From Paenibacillus psychroresistens (GTDB taxonomy: Bacteria; Bacillota; Bacilli; Paenibacillales; NBRC-103111), in the NCBI RefSeq assembly GCF_009728935.1, contig NZ_CP034235.1:5338501-5402500 (forward strand): DNA of 64,000 bases. Direction: 5' to 3'. This document shows positions 26,358 to 35,020 of this stretch, piece after piece (within the stretch, counting starts at the first letter, position 1; each line of letters opens with the position of its first letter). The position numbers and the translations under genes were made by a program. The notes under the pieces were generated by a model. It was not told where the DNA came from. It did no database searches and saw only the letters and a program-made list of their open reading frames with translations.

Positions 26358-26924
26358 TTATTCTGTTGTCTGAGGAAGCAGATGCTCTTCCATTGTTTGT
26401 TTCACAAGCTCTAAAGTATGGCTTAAGTCGATATTCTCATAAACATGCTCACAATCTTTGCGATAAGTAACTTCTTCTGTATAATGCTGCATGTAATGTT
26501 CAATGACTTCAAAAGATTCGCCTCTAGCTTCCAGACGTTCTCTAACTGTCTGTTTTTGTACATATATGAATAATCGAACAGCTTGTTCTTTAAACTCAAA
26601 TTTGATACGGTTCGCTCCAGATCGATTTACAATTAGATAAGCGCTTTCATTTTCGTCTACAATGGCCTGTACATTGACTTTCTTTGTCCCATAAAAAATA
26701 TGATCGATTTCCGCTGTTTGGAAGAACTCTCCTTTTAAATCATCTGCTATAAACTTAGCCCTACTGATAAAATAATAATCTGTGCCTTCTACTTCTTTAG
26801 AACGCGGCTCACGGGTTGTATATGAAACAATTTTCTTAATGCCCAGCTGCTCGCAAACTTTTCTGGCTACTGTTTTCCGTCCTGAACCGCTTGTCCCAGT
26901 AAAAATAAAAATCATCGTAGACAC
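26358..26924 (-). CDS. Divergent guanylate-kinase-like protein
   Basis: The 188-residue protein follows the guanylate kinase fold: P-loop GTSGSGRKT at residues 9-17, the nucleotide-binding YTTREPRSKEVEGTDYYF and TAEIDHIFYGT. However, the P-loop Lys of canonical Gmk (GVGKGT) is replaced by Arg-Lys in a shifted position, and the usual IDVQGA motif reads LIVNRSGA. It is therefore a paralogue of Gmk rather than the housekeeping enzyme, and activity is uncertain. Strong AGGAGG start; single-gene unit with its own terminator. Confidence 0.8.
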   Translation of the reverse strand: MSTMIFIFTGTSGSGRKTVARKVCEQLGIKKIVSYTTREPRSKEVEGTDYYFISRAKFIADDLKGEFFQTAEIDHIFYGTKKVNVQAIVDENESAYLIVNRSGANRIKFEFKEQAVRLFIYVQKQTVRERLEARGESFEVIEHYMQHYTEEVTYRKDCEHVYENIDLSHTLELVKQTMEEHLLPQTTE

Positions 26925-27053
26925 CTCCTAAGAGTTTTCGTAAGCATAATCTGAGTTCTACCTCTATCATATGCTAAAATTCGACAACTTGCTAGCAAGG
27001 ATAAACAACTCCGCCCGCTCTTCTTTTAATAAAAGCTGTGCATTTGCCCGGAA

Positions 27054-27096
27054 TTCTAAGATCAGTATAAGCAAAAAAACTTATACTTACTTAGAA
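27054..27096. other. Long A/T-rich inverted repeat upstream of the guanylate-kinase-like gene
   Basis: TTCTAAG and AGTATAAG on the left are matched by CTTATACT and CTTAGAA on the right, giving 15 bp of perfect pairing with a small asymmetric bulge and an A-rich eight-base loop. It is separate from the terminator at 27100-27130 and lies 130 bases upstream of the start at 26924. No function is established. Confidence 0.6.
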
Positions 27097-27099
27097 TTT

Positions 27100-27130
27100 A
27101 AAAAAATACACCCGACAGCAGTCGAGTGTA
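27100..27130 (-). terminator. Rho-independent terminator of the CBS/CorC membrane protein gene
   Basis: On the minus strand TACACTCGAC and GTCGGGTGTA pair around TGCT with one G-U pair, followed by seven T residues, directly after the gene. Confidence 0.9.
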
Positions 27131-27136
27131 CACGAA

Positions 27137-28483
27137 TTATTCATCTTTATTTACTTCTTCAGCTTCCGCCACAATAACCTCTGTTTTATAGATGTGAATC
27201 CGCACAATTCGCAAGCGATCCACCTCAGCAACCTCGAAGGTTCTGCTATTGACCTGTATCTTCTTGCCTACTGCAGGAATGCCTTCAAGATTCTTAAACA
27301 GCCAACCGCCAATGGAATCAACTTCATCATCCTCAATATCCAGATGCAGCGTTTCGCTCAATTCCTCAATTAAAACTCGACCATCGACAGAAATTAAGTT
27401 TTCTTTTATTTCAATCATAGGAAGATCGTCATCAAACTCATCTTGAATTTCACCAACTATTTCCTCAAGAATCTCTTCTGCAGTAAGTAATCCTGCTGTA
27501 CCGCCATATTCATCTATGACAATAGCCAGCTGTGAACGTTTTTTCTGCATTAGTTTCAGAACATGACTGATTTCCATGGATTCAGGTACATTTAGAATCG
27601 GCCGTAAAAAACTCTTGAGGTCGTGCTCTTCATCTGGGTCTGCAGTCAACAAGTCAGTTATATGCACAAAACCTACGATTTCATCTTTATCCTCTAAAGC
27701 AACGGGATAACGAGTATGCTTTGTTTTATAAACGGTGCTTAAATTCTCTGCATAAGTCGCATTTAGGAACAAGCAATCCATATCGATGCGGGGCAGCATT
27801 ACCTCTCGTGCTAAACGATCAGAGAATTCAAAGATATTATCGAATAATGCCATTTCTTCTTTATTAATATGACCGCTTTTGACGCTTTGATTCATCAGAA
27901 TCCGAATTTCTTCTTCGGTATGAGCAGCTTCATGTTCGCTTGCAGGGTGTACGCCAAAAATACCCAATAATGCATTCGCAGCTCCATTCAGCATTGCAAT
28001 CAAAGGATAGAATATTTTATAGAATATTAAAAGTGGAAAAGACAACCATAATGCAGTGGCATCTGATTTTTGAATGGCTAATGATTTAGGAGCTAACTCC
28101 CCTAACACGATATGCATGAAAGTAATAATTGCAAAAGCAATAATAACTGAAATTGTTTCACTTGCACCAGTCACATTAAAGCCAATCGCTTTTAAAAGCG
28201 GCTCCATGACCATATGAGATATTGTTTTTTCTCCTACCCAGCCTAAACCAAGTGAAGCTAACGTGATACCGAATTGTGTGGCCGATAAATAGGCATCTAA
28301 TTTCTTAGTTACAGCTAAAGCGTACTTAGCTCTTTTATTGCCGTCGTTGACCAGCTCCTGCAAACGGCTTTGGCGAACCTTAACCAGCGCAAATTCAGCA
28401 GCAACAAAAAATCCATTTAATAATACAAGCACGAGCACAAGCATTAAGTTCCAGAATGTGCTCCAAAAATCGAATCCGTCCAA
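27137..28483 (-). CDS. CNNM/HlyC-CorC family membrane protein with CBS pair
   Basis: The 448-residue protein has a CNNM-type domain with four hydrophobic segments in the first 180 residues (including ATQFGITLASLGLGWVGE), a CBS pair from about 215-335 and a C-terminal CorC/HlyC domain (LISVDGRVLIEELSETLHL). Members are linked to magnesium or cobalt efflux and sometimes called hemolysins, a name without support here. It starts with TTG, 8 bases after AAGGAG. Monocistronic. Confidence 0.9.
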   Translation of the reverse strand: MDGFDFWSTFWNLMLVLVLVLLNGFFVAAEFALVKVRQSRLQELVNDGNKRAKYALAVTKKLDAYLSATQFGITLASLGLGWVGEKTISHMVMEPLLKAIGFNVTGASETISVIIAFAIITFMHIVLGELAPKSLAIQKSDATALWLSFPLLIFYKIFYPLIAMLNGAANALLGIFGVHPASEHEAAHTEEEIRILMNQSVKSGHINKEEMALFDNIFEFSDRLAREVMLPRIDMDCLFLNATYAENLSTVYKTKHTRYPVALEDKDEIVGFVHITDLLTADPDEEHDLKSFLRPILNVPESMEISHVLKLMQKKRSQLAIVIDEYGGTAGLLTAEEILEEIVGEIQDEFDDDLPMIEIKENLISVDGRVLIEELSETLHLDIEDDEVDSIGGWLFKNLEGIPAVGKKIQVNSRTFEVAEVDRLRIVRIHIYKTEVIVAEAEEVNKDE

Positions 28484-28500
28484 TAGTTTTACTCCTTAGG

Positions 28501-29628
28501 TTAAATGATTGCTTTTCTCTTTGTAAAATCGACTGTTTTATAATATGAGTTGGCTACGAGCAAGTTTGGACCACAGCAGCTGGCTTGTGGACAAAAACAA
28601 CTTACAGATTGATTAAGTGGGTGCTGGACCCATTTGGCAAAAACATCATCCAAGCGATCTTGGGCTGTATTGCCTAAAGCAGGAAAATCAGCAAAATCTG
28701 TAACAAAAATCTCTCCTGTAAATAAATTAACATTTAATCGGTTTCTGCCATCTGGATCATTCCGTACGGTAACATTCGGTTCATTACGTAATCTGTTAAT
28801 CAACACTTGATCAGCTGCTGTCTCATTACAGCTATAGAAAGGCAAAGTCCCAAACAACATCCAAAGCTCGGGGTTACGCTTATCCAAAAGCTGATGGATC
28901 GAGCTGCGCATTTCTTCTAAAGATAAAACAGGTAGGTTAGCAGCAAAAGCGCTGGGATACATCGGATGTACCTCATGGCGGCTGCAGCCCATTTCACTAA
29001 TCAGCTGATGAATCTCAGGCAGCTTAGTATGTGTCCGATAATTAATCATTGATTCTGCTGAAACAAACATACCGCCTTTACTTAAGGCTTTAATATTGTC
29101 TACCATACGTTCATACATTTTGACAGCAGTTTCACGCCCTACTGGATGACCTGCATTTGCAAATCCGACTTGCCAGAAATCATCTTCGTCCAAATAATTA
29201 AACGAGATATGCATGACATCCAGATAAGGTGCCATTAGCTCATATCGAGAAAACGGAAGCGTTACATTGGAGTTGATCTGTGACTTCACACCACGTTCTT
29301 TCGCATATTTCAGTAAAGGGATAATATAATCCTTTACCGTTTGTTCTCGATAAGATGGCTCCCCTCCGGTTATGCTGATTGTTTCGAGATGCTCCACCTC
29401 TTCCAGCTTGCGAATCATATCCGCTAATGGAATTGGCGCTTTTTCTGTAAGTACTAGAGCATCCCCAACCGCGCAATGCTCGCAACGCATATTGCAAAGA
29501 TTGGTTATAGTCATCTCCACGCTAGTCAGGACATGTTTTCCATATTTTTGTAGAGAAGTTATAGGCTCCCATGGATCGTTGTTCGGACTAAGTGGCTTCT
29601 GAGGCTGCAACAATAGCTTTTCCTTCAT
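28501..29628 (-). CDS. yfkAB: Radical SAM protein, YfkAB-like (CxCxxxxC type)
   Basis: The 375-residue protein has the radical SAM cluster motif CNMRCEHC near residue 46 and GGEP near 87, which bind the 4Fe-4S cluster and S-adenosylmethionine. A C-terminal cysteine group, CFCPQASCCGPN, likely binds a second cluster, as in the YfkAB family. The substrate is unknown. It lies upstream of the CBS/CorC gene by 17 bases, so they may share a transcript. Confidence 0.88.
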   Translation of the reverse strand: MKEKLLLQPQKPLSPNNDPWEPITSLQKYGKHVLTSVEMTITNLCNMRCEHCAVGDALVLTEKAPIPLADMIRKLEEVEHLETISITGGEPSYREQTVKDYIIPLLKYAKERGVKSQINSNVTLPFSRYELMAPYLDVMHISFNYLDEDDFWQVGFANAGHPVGRETAVKMYERMVDNIKALSKGGMFVSAESMINYRTHTKLPEIHQLISEMGCSRHEVHPMYPSAFAANLPVLSLEEMRSSIHQLLDKRNPELWMLFGTLPFYSCNETAADQVLINRLRNEPNVTVRNDPDGRNRLNVNLFTGEIFVTDFADFPALGNTAQDRLDDVFAKWVQHPLNQSVSCFCPQASCCGPNLLVANSYYKTVDFTKRKAII

Positions 29629-29729
29629 TTATGAACTCACCTGACTTATAATTTTGCTTTATGTTTGTAGCCATAAAGTTCATTTTACCTGAAAATGCAA
29701 CAAATATAAACCTTTTAGCTAAAAGTACC

Positions 29730-31985
29730 TTACTTGGTCACTTGTTTCACTTTGGATTTTCCTTTAATCCACTGAGGAGCCCACCAATTGGCTCGTCCCA
29801 AAAGCTTCATTAACGAGGGAACAATCAGGATTCTAATTAATGTAGCATCAATTAAAACAGCCAATGTTAAACCAAGCCCTAAAGCCTTAATAATCTCAAT
29901 ATCTGTAAAAATAAATGCACCAACTACTACAATTAAGATAAAAGCTGCACTTGTAATTAAGCTGCCTGTTTTCTTAAGGCCTTCTGCCGTGCTTACTTCA
30001 TTATCCCCAGTCTTCTCATATTCTTCCGCAATTCTAGAAATCAAGAACACTTCATAATCCATTGAAATCCCAAATACCACGCAAAAGATAATGACAGGCA
30101 GTGTCGCACTCACATAACCAATGGAAGTAATATGCAGCAGATCCGCGAGAAAACCTTTCTGAAATACCGTCACTACAATACCCATGCTGGCACCTAAGCT
30201 TAGTAAATTCATCAAAACTGCTTTCAAAGGCAGTAATATCGACCTAAAAGCCATTAATAAAATCAAATAGGTTACGATCATTACAAAACCAACCACCTTG
30301 GGAATCCCATCCCGAATACGCTGCAGCATATCTACTCGGTAAGCAGTTCCTCCTGTAACCATTGTTTTTAAAGCTCCCGTATTCAATTCACGAATATCTT
30401 TGACCAGCCTATCCGTTTGCGAGTCCTCTGGATCATATTCGGGCTGCACAATAATTACAGCTGAGTTTTCTTTGGCAAGCCTACTTGAAACTATCTGGTC
30501 TTTAAGCCCACTGGATTTAAACTGAGCAGCCATTCCTGCTGATGTCAGATCCTTAAATTCACTTAAATAACTCTTTACTGCCTTAACACCTGTCAACTGG
30601 TTGAGCTGATTGATATAAGCTTGTATACGTTCAATTGTGGCTTCATCCCACACTGATTGGTCATTTTCAACATAAATTTGAATCGGATTCATTTCGCGGG
30701 CATCAAACGCTTGATTCAATAAATCCGTTCCTGCACGCGACTCGTAGCTCGGAGGCAGTACTCCTGAATCTGGCATTCCCAGCTTCATTTGACCTACAGG
30801 GTAGGTGAAGAACAACAAAATAGCCCCCATTACAACTATAATCGTAACCGGACGTTTCATCACACCGTAGGCAATCTTTTCCCAAAAGTGCGAAGCTTCT
30901 TTTCTGCGAAATCGGGAGGGAATGACTCGTAGTGCGTTGATTCTTGTACCAAATAAGCTCAACAAAGCAAGAAGAAGTGTTTCCGCTACTAGTACAGACA
31001 CAGAAACGACAATTACACCACCCAAGCATAAAGAGCGATAAATCGATAAATCAATAAAAAGCATGCCGAACAAGCCGATCAACACAGCCACACCTGAGAA
31101 AAAAATTGATTTCCCAGCTGTTTGGCTAGTCATGGCAACTGCATCCTCTATAGTGGCTTGGGTTTTGAGCTCTTCACGGAAACGGCTAACTAAAAAAAGC
31201 GCATAGTCAATCCCTACAGCTAATCCCAGCATAGTCACAATATTCGGTAAAAAGTTGGAAAGTGACACACTTTGGGCAATAAAATAAGTAATGCCTAATG
31301 TCACAGTCACACTCATTAAACCAACAATTAAGGGTAAAATAGCACCTAATACAGTCCCAAAAATAATCAATAACACAACAACGGCAATAGGAAGTCCTAT
31401 CACCTCGGATTTAACAATATCCTTTTTGCTGGCATCCTGCATATCGAATAGAATCGCTGTTCCACCTGTAAGGCTCACTTGCATCCCCGTTGGAGCATGA
31501 ATCAGCGCTTTAATATCCGCGTAATGATCCAGTGCCTGATCCCCATTCAATTGCACAAAAACATTAACGGCCTGTACATTTTCTTGTTTGAGATTAGAGC
31601 TTACGTGCTCGAAATGTTCTATTGGCAAACGGGATGCTTGAACTAATGCGACATCCATGACATAGGGCAGCTTACGCAAATCATTAAGTGAGTCCAAAAT
31701 TTGAGCTGAGGCTTCCGGCTCGCTTAATTTAAGATTTTCGCTTTGATAAATTAAGGTGAAAGTGGATGCCGGATAATCGAGCTTTTGTTGCAATTGAATC
31801 AAGCCTAGATCGGAATCACTGCCTTTTGGAGTAAATCCATTATCCTTGAGAAGAGCTGGAGCCTTTTGTGCAAAAAAAGCCAAACAAATAAATAAAACAA
31901 TCCAAATGGATACGATCATCCACCGTAAACGAAACATGCTTTTTCCCCACTGCCAGAAAAAACCTTTCTCTGCCGTTTCCCTCAT
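29730..31985 (-). CDS. MMPL-family RND transporter
   Basis: The 751-residue protein has two repeats, each with one N-terminal membrane segment, a large external loop and a bundle of five or six membrane segments, the MMPL/RND architecture. Motifs such as GLAVGIDYALFLVSRFREE and FGISMDYEVFLISRI are the conserved proton-relay Asp-Tyr positions in both halves. It resembles YdfJ of Bacillus. The exported substrate cannot be read; lipids or drugs are typical. It stands 28 bases downstream of uppP and may be co-transcribed. Confidence 0.9.
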   Translation of the reverse strand: MRETAEKGFFWQWGKSMFRLRWMIVSIWIVLFICLAFFAQKAPALLKDNGFTPKGSDSDLGLIQLQQKLDYPASTFTLIYQSENLKLSEPEASAQILDSLNDLRKLPYVMDVALVQASRLPIEHFEHVSSNLKQENVQAVNVFVQLNGDQALDHYADIKALIHAPTGMQVSLTGGTAILFDMQDASKKDIVKSEVIGLPIAVVVLLIIFGTVLGAILPLIVGLMSVTVTLGITYFIAQSVSLSNFLPNIVTMLGLAVGIDYALFLVSRFREELKTQATIEDAVAMTSQTAGKSIFFSGVAVLIGLFGMLFIDLSIYRSLCLGGVIVVSVSVLVAETLLLALLSLFGTRINALRVIPSRFRRKEASHFWEKIAYGVMKRPVTIIVVMGAILLFFTYPVGQMKLGMPDSGVLPPSYESRAGTDLLNQAFDAREMNPIQIYVENDQSVWDEATIERIQAYINQLNQLTGVKAVKSYLSEFKDLTSAGMAAQFKSSGLKDQIVSSRLAKENSAVIIVQPEYDPEDSQTDRLVKDIRELNTGALKTMVTGGTAYRVDMLQRIRDGIPKVVGFVMIVTYLILLMAFRSILLPLKAVLMNLLSLGASMGIVVTVFQKGFLADLLHITSIGYVSATLPVIIFCVVFGISMDYEVFLISRIAEEYEKTGDNEVSTAEGLKKTGSLITSAAFILIVVVGAFIFTDIEIIKALGLGLTLAVLIDATLIRILIVPSLMKLLGRANWWAPQWIKGKSKVKQVTK

Positions 31986-32013
31986 TACGATAATCTTCTC
32001 CTCATTGGAGCTC

Positions 32014-32829
32014 TTATTCTAGTCCGCCAAACATCATGTATAGAATAACGAGGATGGCTAATGCAAAACGATAATAGGAGAAATAGGTTAATTTAAGCTT
32101 CCCAACCCATTTAATGAAAGTGGCTACAGCCAATAGTGCCACAATAAAGGCAACAACAAATCCGATAGCAAAAAAAGCAATATCATCTGATGTAAATGTT
32201 TTATAGCTTTTAAGAACTTCGTAGCCTGTTGCCGCTGACATGATTGGCACAGCCATTAAAAAAGTAAAATCAGCCGCAGCAGACCGGCTTGTCCCTGCAA
32301 GCATCCCGGCAGCAATTGTAGCTCCAGATCGTGAAAACCCAGGCCAGAGCGATAAGCATTGCGTTACACCAATAAAAAACGCTTGCTTGTATGTAATGTC
32401 ATCCAAAGTTGGAGCTACCACTTTATTCTGCGTCTTTTCGGCAATAATCATAAATATACCGCCTACTACGAGGCCAATCACTACGACTACTGGATTAAAA
32501 AGATCCTTGATATAGTCCCGCAACAAGAATGCAAACACAAGAGCGGGTAAAATCCCAATAATAATATGCTTCAAATTGAGCGTACGCCCGCTAGTGCTAA
32601 TCGTATTAGTTTCGCGAATTCCAAAAAGCCGCAGCACACGTTTCCAGTAAAGCACAACAATGGCTAGAATAGCCCCTAGTTGAATGACAACAGTAAAAGT
32701 ATCTGCTTTATCATTACTAATTCCAAGTAGATGCTCCGTTAAAATCATATGTCCCGTAGAAGAAACAGGCAAGAACTCGGTTAATCCTTCTATAATTCCA
32801 ATAATAATGGCATTCCATAAATCGAGCAT
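32014..32829 (-). CDS. uppP: Undecaprenyl-diphosphatase (BacA/UppP)
   Basis: The 271-residue integral membrane enzyme removes a phosphate from undecaprenyl pyrophosphate, recycling the lipid carrier for cell-wall synthesis; it gives bacitracin resistance when overproduced. The two signature motifs are EGLTEFLPVSSTGH near residue 14 and PGFSRSGATIAAGM near 163, providing the Glu, His and Arg of the active site. AGGAGG precedes the ATG. Confidence 0.96.
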   Translation of the reverse strand: MLDLWNAIIIGIIEGLTEFLPVSSTGHMILTEHLLGISNDKADTFTVVIQLGAILAIVVLYWKRVLRLFGIRETNTISTSGRTLNLKHIIIGILPALVFAFLLRDYIKDLFNPVVVVIGLVVGGIFMIIAEKTQNKVVAPTLDDITYKQAFFIGVTQCLSLWPGFSRSGATIAAGMLAGTSRSAAADFTFLMAVPIMSAATGYEVLKSYKTFTSDDIAFFAIGFVVAFIVALLAVATFIKWVGKLKLTYFSYYRFALAILVILYMMFGGLE

Positions 32830-32903
32830 AAGGACCTCCTAGAGTTTTTTTACAGTATACCTGAGTTATATTCTTATTAAAATAGTCTAATTAGCACAAT
32901 GTA

Positions 32904-34340
32904 TTATAGCTTATGCCAATGACGATCCCGACTTTTCAACAATGAGGTTGGGTCTCCGAGTTCAAATACTAATAAATTGCGGAGGAATTCAGGTAAGCTA
33001 AACTCAATTTGTTTCCCCTCTTTAAGCGACATATAGCCAATCCCAAATGTAAACATATCTATCGTTCCGACCAGATAAGTTTGTTCGGATTGGAGAAGAT
33101 CTCCTTTTACCCAGATGTTTGTTATGCGCTTGTAGTCTGCACCCTCAGGATCATATTCGACCTCAAGCCCATCCGTACAAAGTGTGCCTAATAATTTACC
33201 GCGGAAGCCATAGCCTAGAATCGCTTTTTCCTGAAATGCGATCTGCAAGGATTCCTCTAACGCCTTTATAATATGCTTTCCTTCTAATCTCATTAGACAT
33301 GGATTAATCGGTGAAGGGCATAAATGCAAGAGTTGTTCCTTCGTAACTTCGCCTGGCATCAAGCTTTGAAGAATCTGGCCAGCGTTGACAATGCCGATGT
33401 CTGCCTTAACCCATTTGCGTATTCCTGCAGCAAGCAAGTTGCCAAAATCGGATTCTTCATACCAATTTATCACTACGGGTTGCTCAAGTTTAACGACTAC
33501 CTGATTCAATTCAATGGCACTTTTCTCTTGATAAAATTGATTCTTTTGCGTAATGAACGAACTCGGCTCATAATCCTTAACCGGAATACAACGCCCCTTC
33601 ACTTCATGTATACGTTTATTTTCAGGATCATAAGTAAGTTCAACCTCACCGACATATTGACCGAATTTACCAGTGGCACACAAATAAGTTTGCTCTACCA
33701 GCAAAGGGACTTCTAAGAGATGATGGGTATGGCCGCCTAGTATCAAATCAATTCCTGCTATTTCCTTAGCCATACGTTGGTCATTCGTTAATCCAAGATG
33801 AGAAAGCACAATCAATACATCCACTTGCTCTCGCAAGTGATTGACCCAATAAGACGTTGTCTCAAATGGATCACGGACATCCCAGCCTAATAATATGTAG
33901 AATTCATCATAAGGGGCAGTCACAGCAATAAACCCGATTTGCAGCCCATCCTTCTCCATAATATGATAGGGCTTCAACCAACTGGGATGTTTTTTCGTTG
34001 TATCCTCGAATAAATTACTGCAAAGTACAAGAAACTCAGCATGCTTGCCATACGCTTCTGCTAAGTCATCCATGCTTAATGTTAATCCTTCATTATTGCC
34101 TAAAGTAACCAAATCGTAGCCAGTTGCATTCATAATACCGATGTTTGCCTGTCCATTCGTACCTTCTGTTTCCATACGCATTCGATCCATATGATCTCCG
34201 CAGTCCACGGTAATCAGATGCTCTAAACCATGTCTATTTTTTATTTCTTGGATAACTGTAGCAATCTGCGGCATTTGTTCAAAATGACTATGAATATCGT
34301 TCGTGTGCGCAATAACTAGCTTTCGCAAAGCTTCTGCCAC
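32904..34340 (-). CDS. yunD: Metallophosphatase / 5'-nucleotidase, YunD-like
   Basis: The 478-residue protein is a bifunctional metallophosphatase/5'-nucleotidase family member. The N-terminal metallophosphatase domain has the metal-binding AHTNDIHSHF, DCGDHMD, GNNEG and GGHTHH. A C-terminal 5'-nucleotidase substrate-binding domain follows from about 270. No signal peptide is visible, so it is likely cytoplasmic, as YunD. It starts with GTG after AGGGGG. The second 28-bp palindrome lies just upstream. Confidence 0.87.
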   Translation of the reverse strand: MAEALRKLVIAHTNDIHSHFEQMPQIATVIQEIKNRHGLEHLITVDCGDHMDRMRMETEGTNGQANIGIMNATGYDLVTLGNNEGLTLSMDDLAEAYGKHAEFLVLCSNLFEDTTKKHPSWLKPYHIMEKDGLQIGFIAVTAPYDEFYILLGWDVRDPFETTSYWVNHLREQVDVLIVLSHLGLTNDQRMAKEIAGIDLILGGHTHHLLEVPLLVEQTYLCATGKFGQYVGEVELTYDPENKRIHEVKGRCIPVKDYEPSSFITQKNQFYQEKSAIELNQVVVKLEQPVVINWYEESDFGNLLAAGIRKWVKADIGIVNAGQILQSLMPGEVTKEQLLHLCPSPINPCLMRLEGKHIIKALEESLQIAFQEKAILGYGFRGKLLGTLCTDGLEVEYDPEGADYKRITNIWVKGDLLQSEQTYLVGTIDMFTFGIGYMSLKEGKQIEFSLPEFLRNLLVFELGDPTSLLKSRDRHWHKL

Positions 34341-34378
34341 CTTGATTCCCCCTTAACAGCCTAGCCCGGTCTTGTTCT

Positions 34379-34406
34379 GTTAACGGGCAACTAGTTGCCC
34401 GTTAAC
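34379..34406. repeat. Perfect 28-bp palindromic intergenic element, copy B
   Basis: Positions 34379-34392 (GTTAACGGGCAACT) are the exact reverse complement of 34393-34406, with no loop. Thirteen bases match copy A at 2658-2670. It sits between two minus-strand genes and lacks an adjacent T-run. It may be a dispersed repeat or a dimeric-protein site. Confidence 0.75.
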
Positions 34407-34415
34407 CGTATATAT

Positions 34416-34868
34416 CTATTTTTTCTTAAGATCGTCTAGTGTGATTTTGTTTTTAAAACCATACGTCGCTTTCGAATCTAGGTCCTCTTGATGAATAAAA
34501 ATCAGCTTGACTACACTTTTCACATTTAAACAGGCACTGCTGCCGTCTGGAACATATAAACGCAGCGGAGCATCTTTTACCAACGGCTGCCCCTCTTGCT
34601 CATACAATAAAACGGCTTGTTCCAATTCAGCCCAGGCCATGGTAGCACAGAACTCATCAGCAGCCTCCACACTTAAATGTGTTGGATATTCACTTACCGT
34701 CAATCCCCGTGCTTTTGCCCAGATGTCATACCATGAAACCAAATCAATAGCTCTACCTTCGACCCCAGGTACACGTTCATTAATATTTACTATTATCGGA
34801 CTCATCGCTAACAATTCCACTATAGAAAGCTTATGCATGATTTCTTTTTCGATGAATTGAATCTCCAT
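34416..34868 (-). CDS. Small molybdopterin-binding-like domain protein
   Basis: The 150-residue protein loosely resembles the sulfite-oxidase-type molybdopterin-binding domain: YPTHLSVEAADEFCATMAW, then GQPLVKDAPLRLYVPDGSSACLNVKSVVKLIFIH. The similarity is by eye and not strong; the usual Mo-ligand Cys motif is not obvious. It is divergent from the MoaD-MoaE and MoeB genes, which supports a molybdopterin link. The longest frame begins at 34883, but the ATG at 34868 lies 8 bases after a G-run ribosome site. Confidence 0.5.
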   Translation of the reverse strand: MEIQFIEKEIMHKLSIVELLAMSPIIVNINERVPGVEGRAIDLVSWYDIWAKARGLTVSEYPTHLSVEAADEFCATMAWAELEQAVLLYEQEGQPLVKDAPLRLYVPDGSSACLNVKSVVKLIFIHQEDLDSKATYGFKNKITLDDLKKK

Positions 34869-34920
34869 TATAAATACCCCCATCCTAAGTAATTATTCGC
34901 TTGCCCTGCTCATTTATTAT

Positions 34921-34954
34921 AAAGATAATCGGCTTAAATTTATAGTTTATCTTT
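34921..34954. promoter_or_regulatory. Inverted repeat in the molybdopterin divergent promoter region
   Basis: AAAGATAA and TTATCTTT, an exact 8-bp inverted repeat, are separated by 18 bases in the 152-base divergent region. It could be an operator; no known family site matches exactly. Confidence 0.4.
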
Positions 34955-35020
34955 AGTAGGAATAGATATTTTATGATATGCTTAAAGTAAACTACCACTA
35001 ACCATTAAGGAGTGCCTACG

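Noticed and set aside
26971..27177. Plus-strand 68-residue frame
   Set aside because: It spans the inverted repeat and the CBS gene terminator and has no ribosome site.
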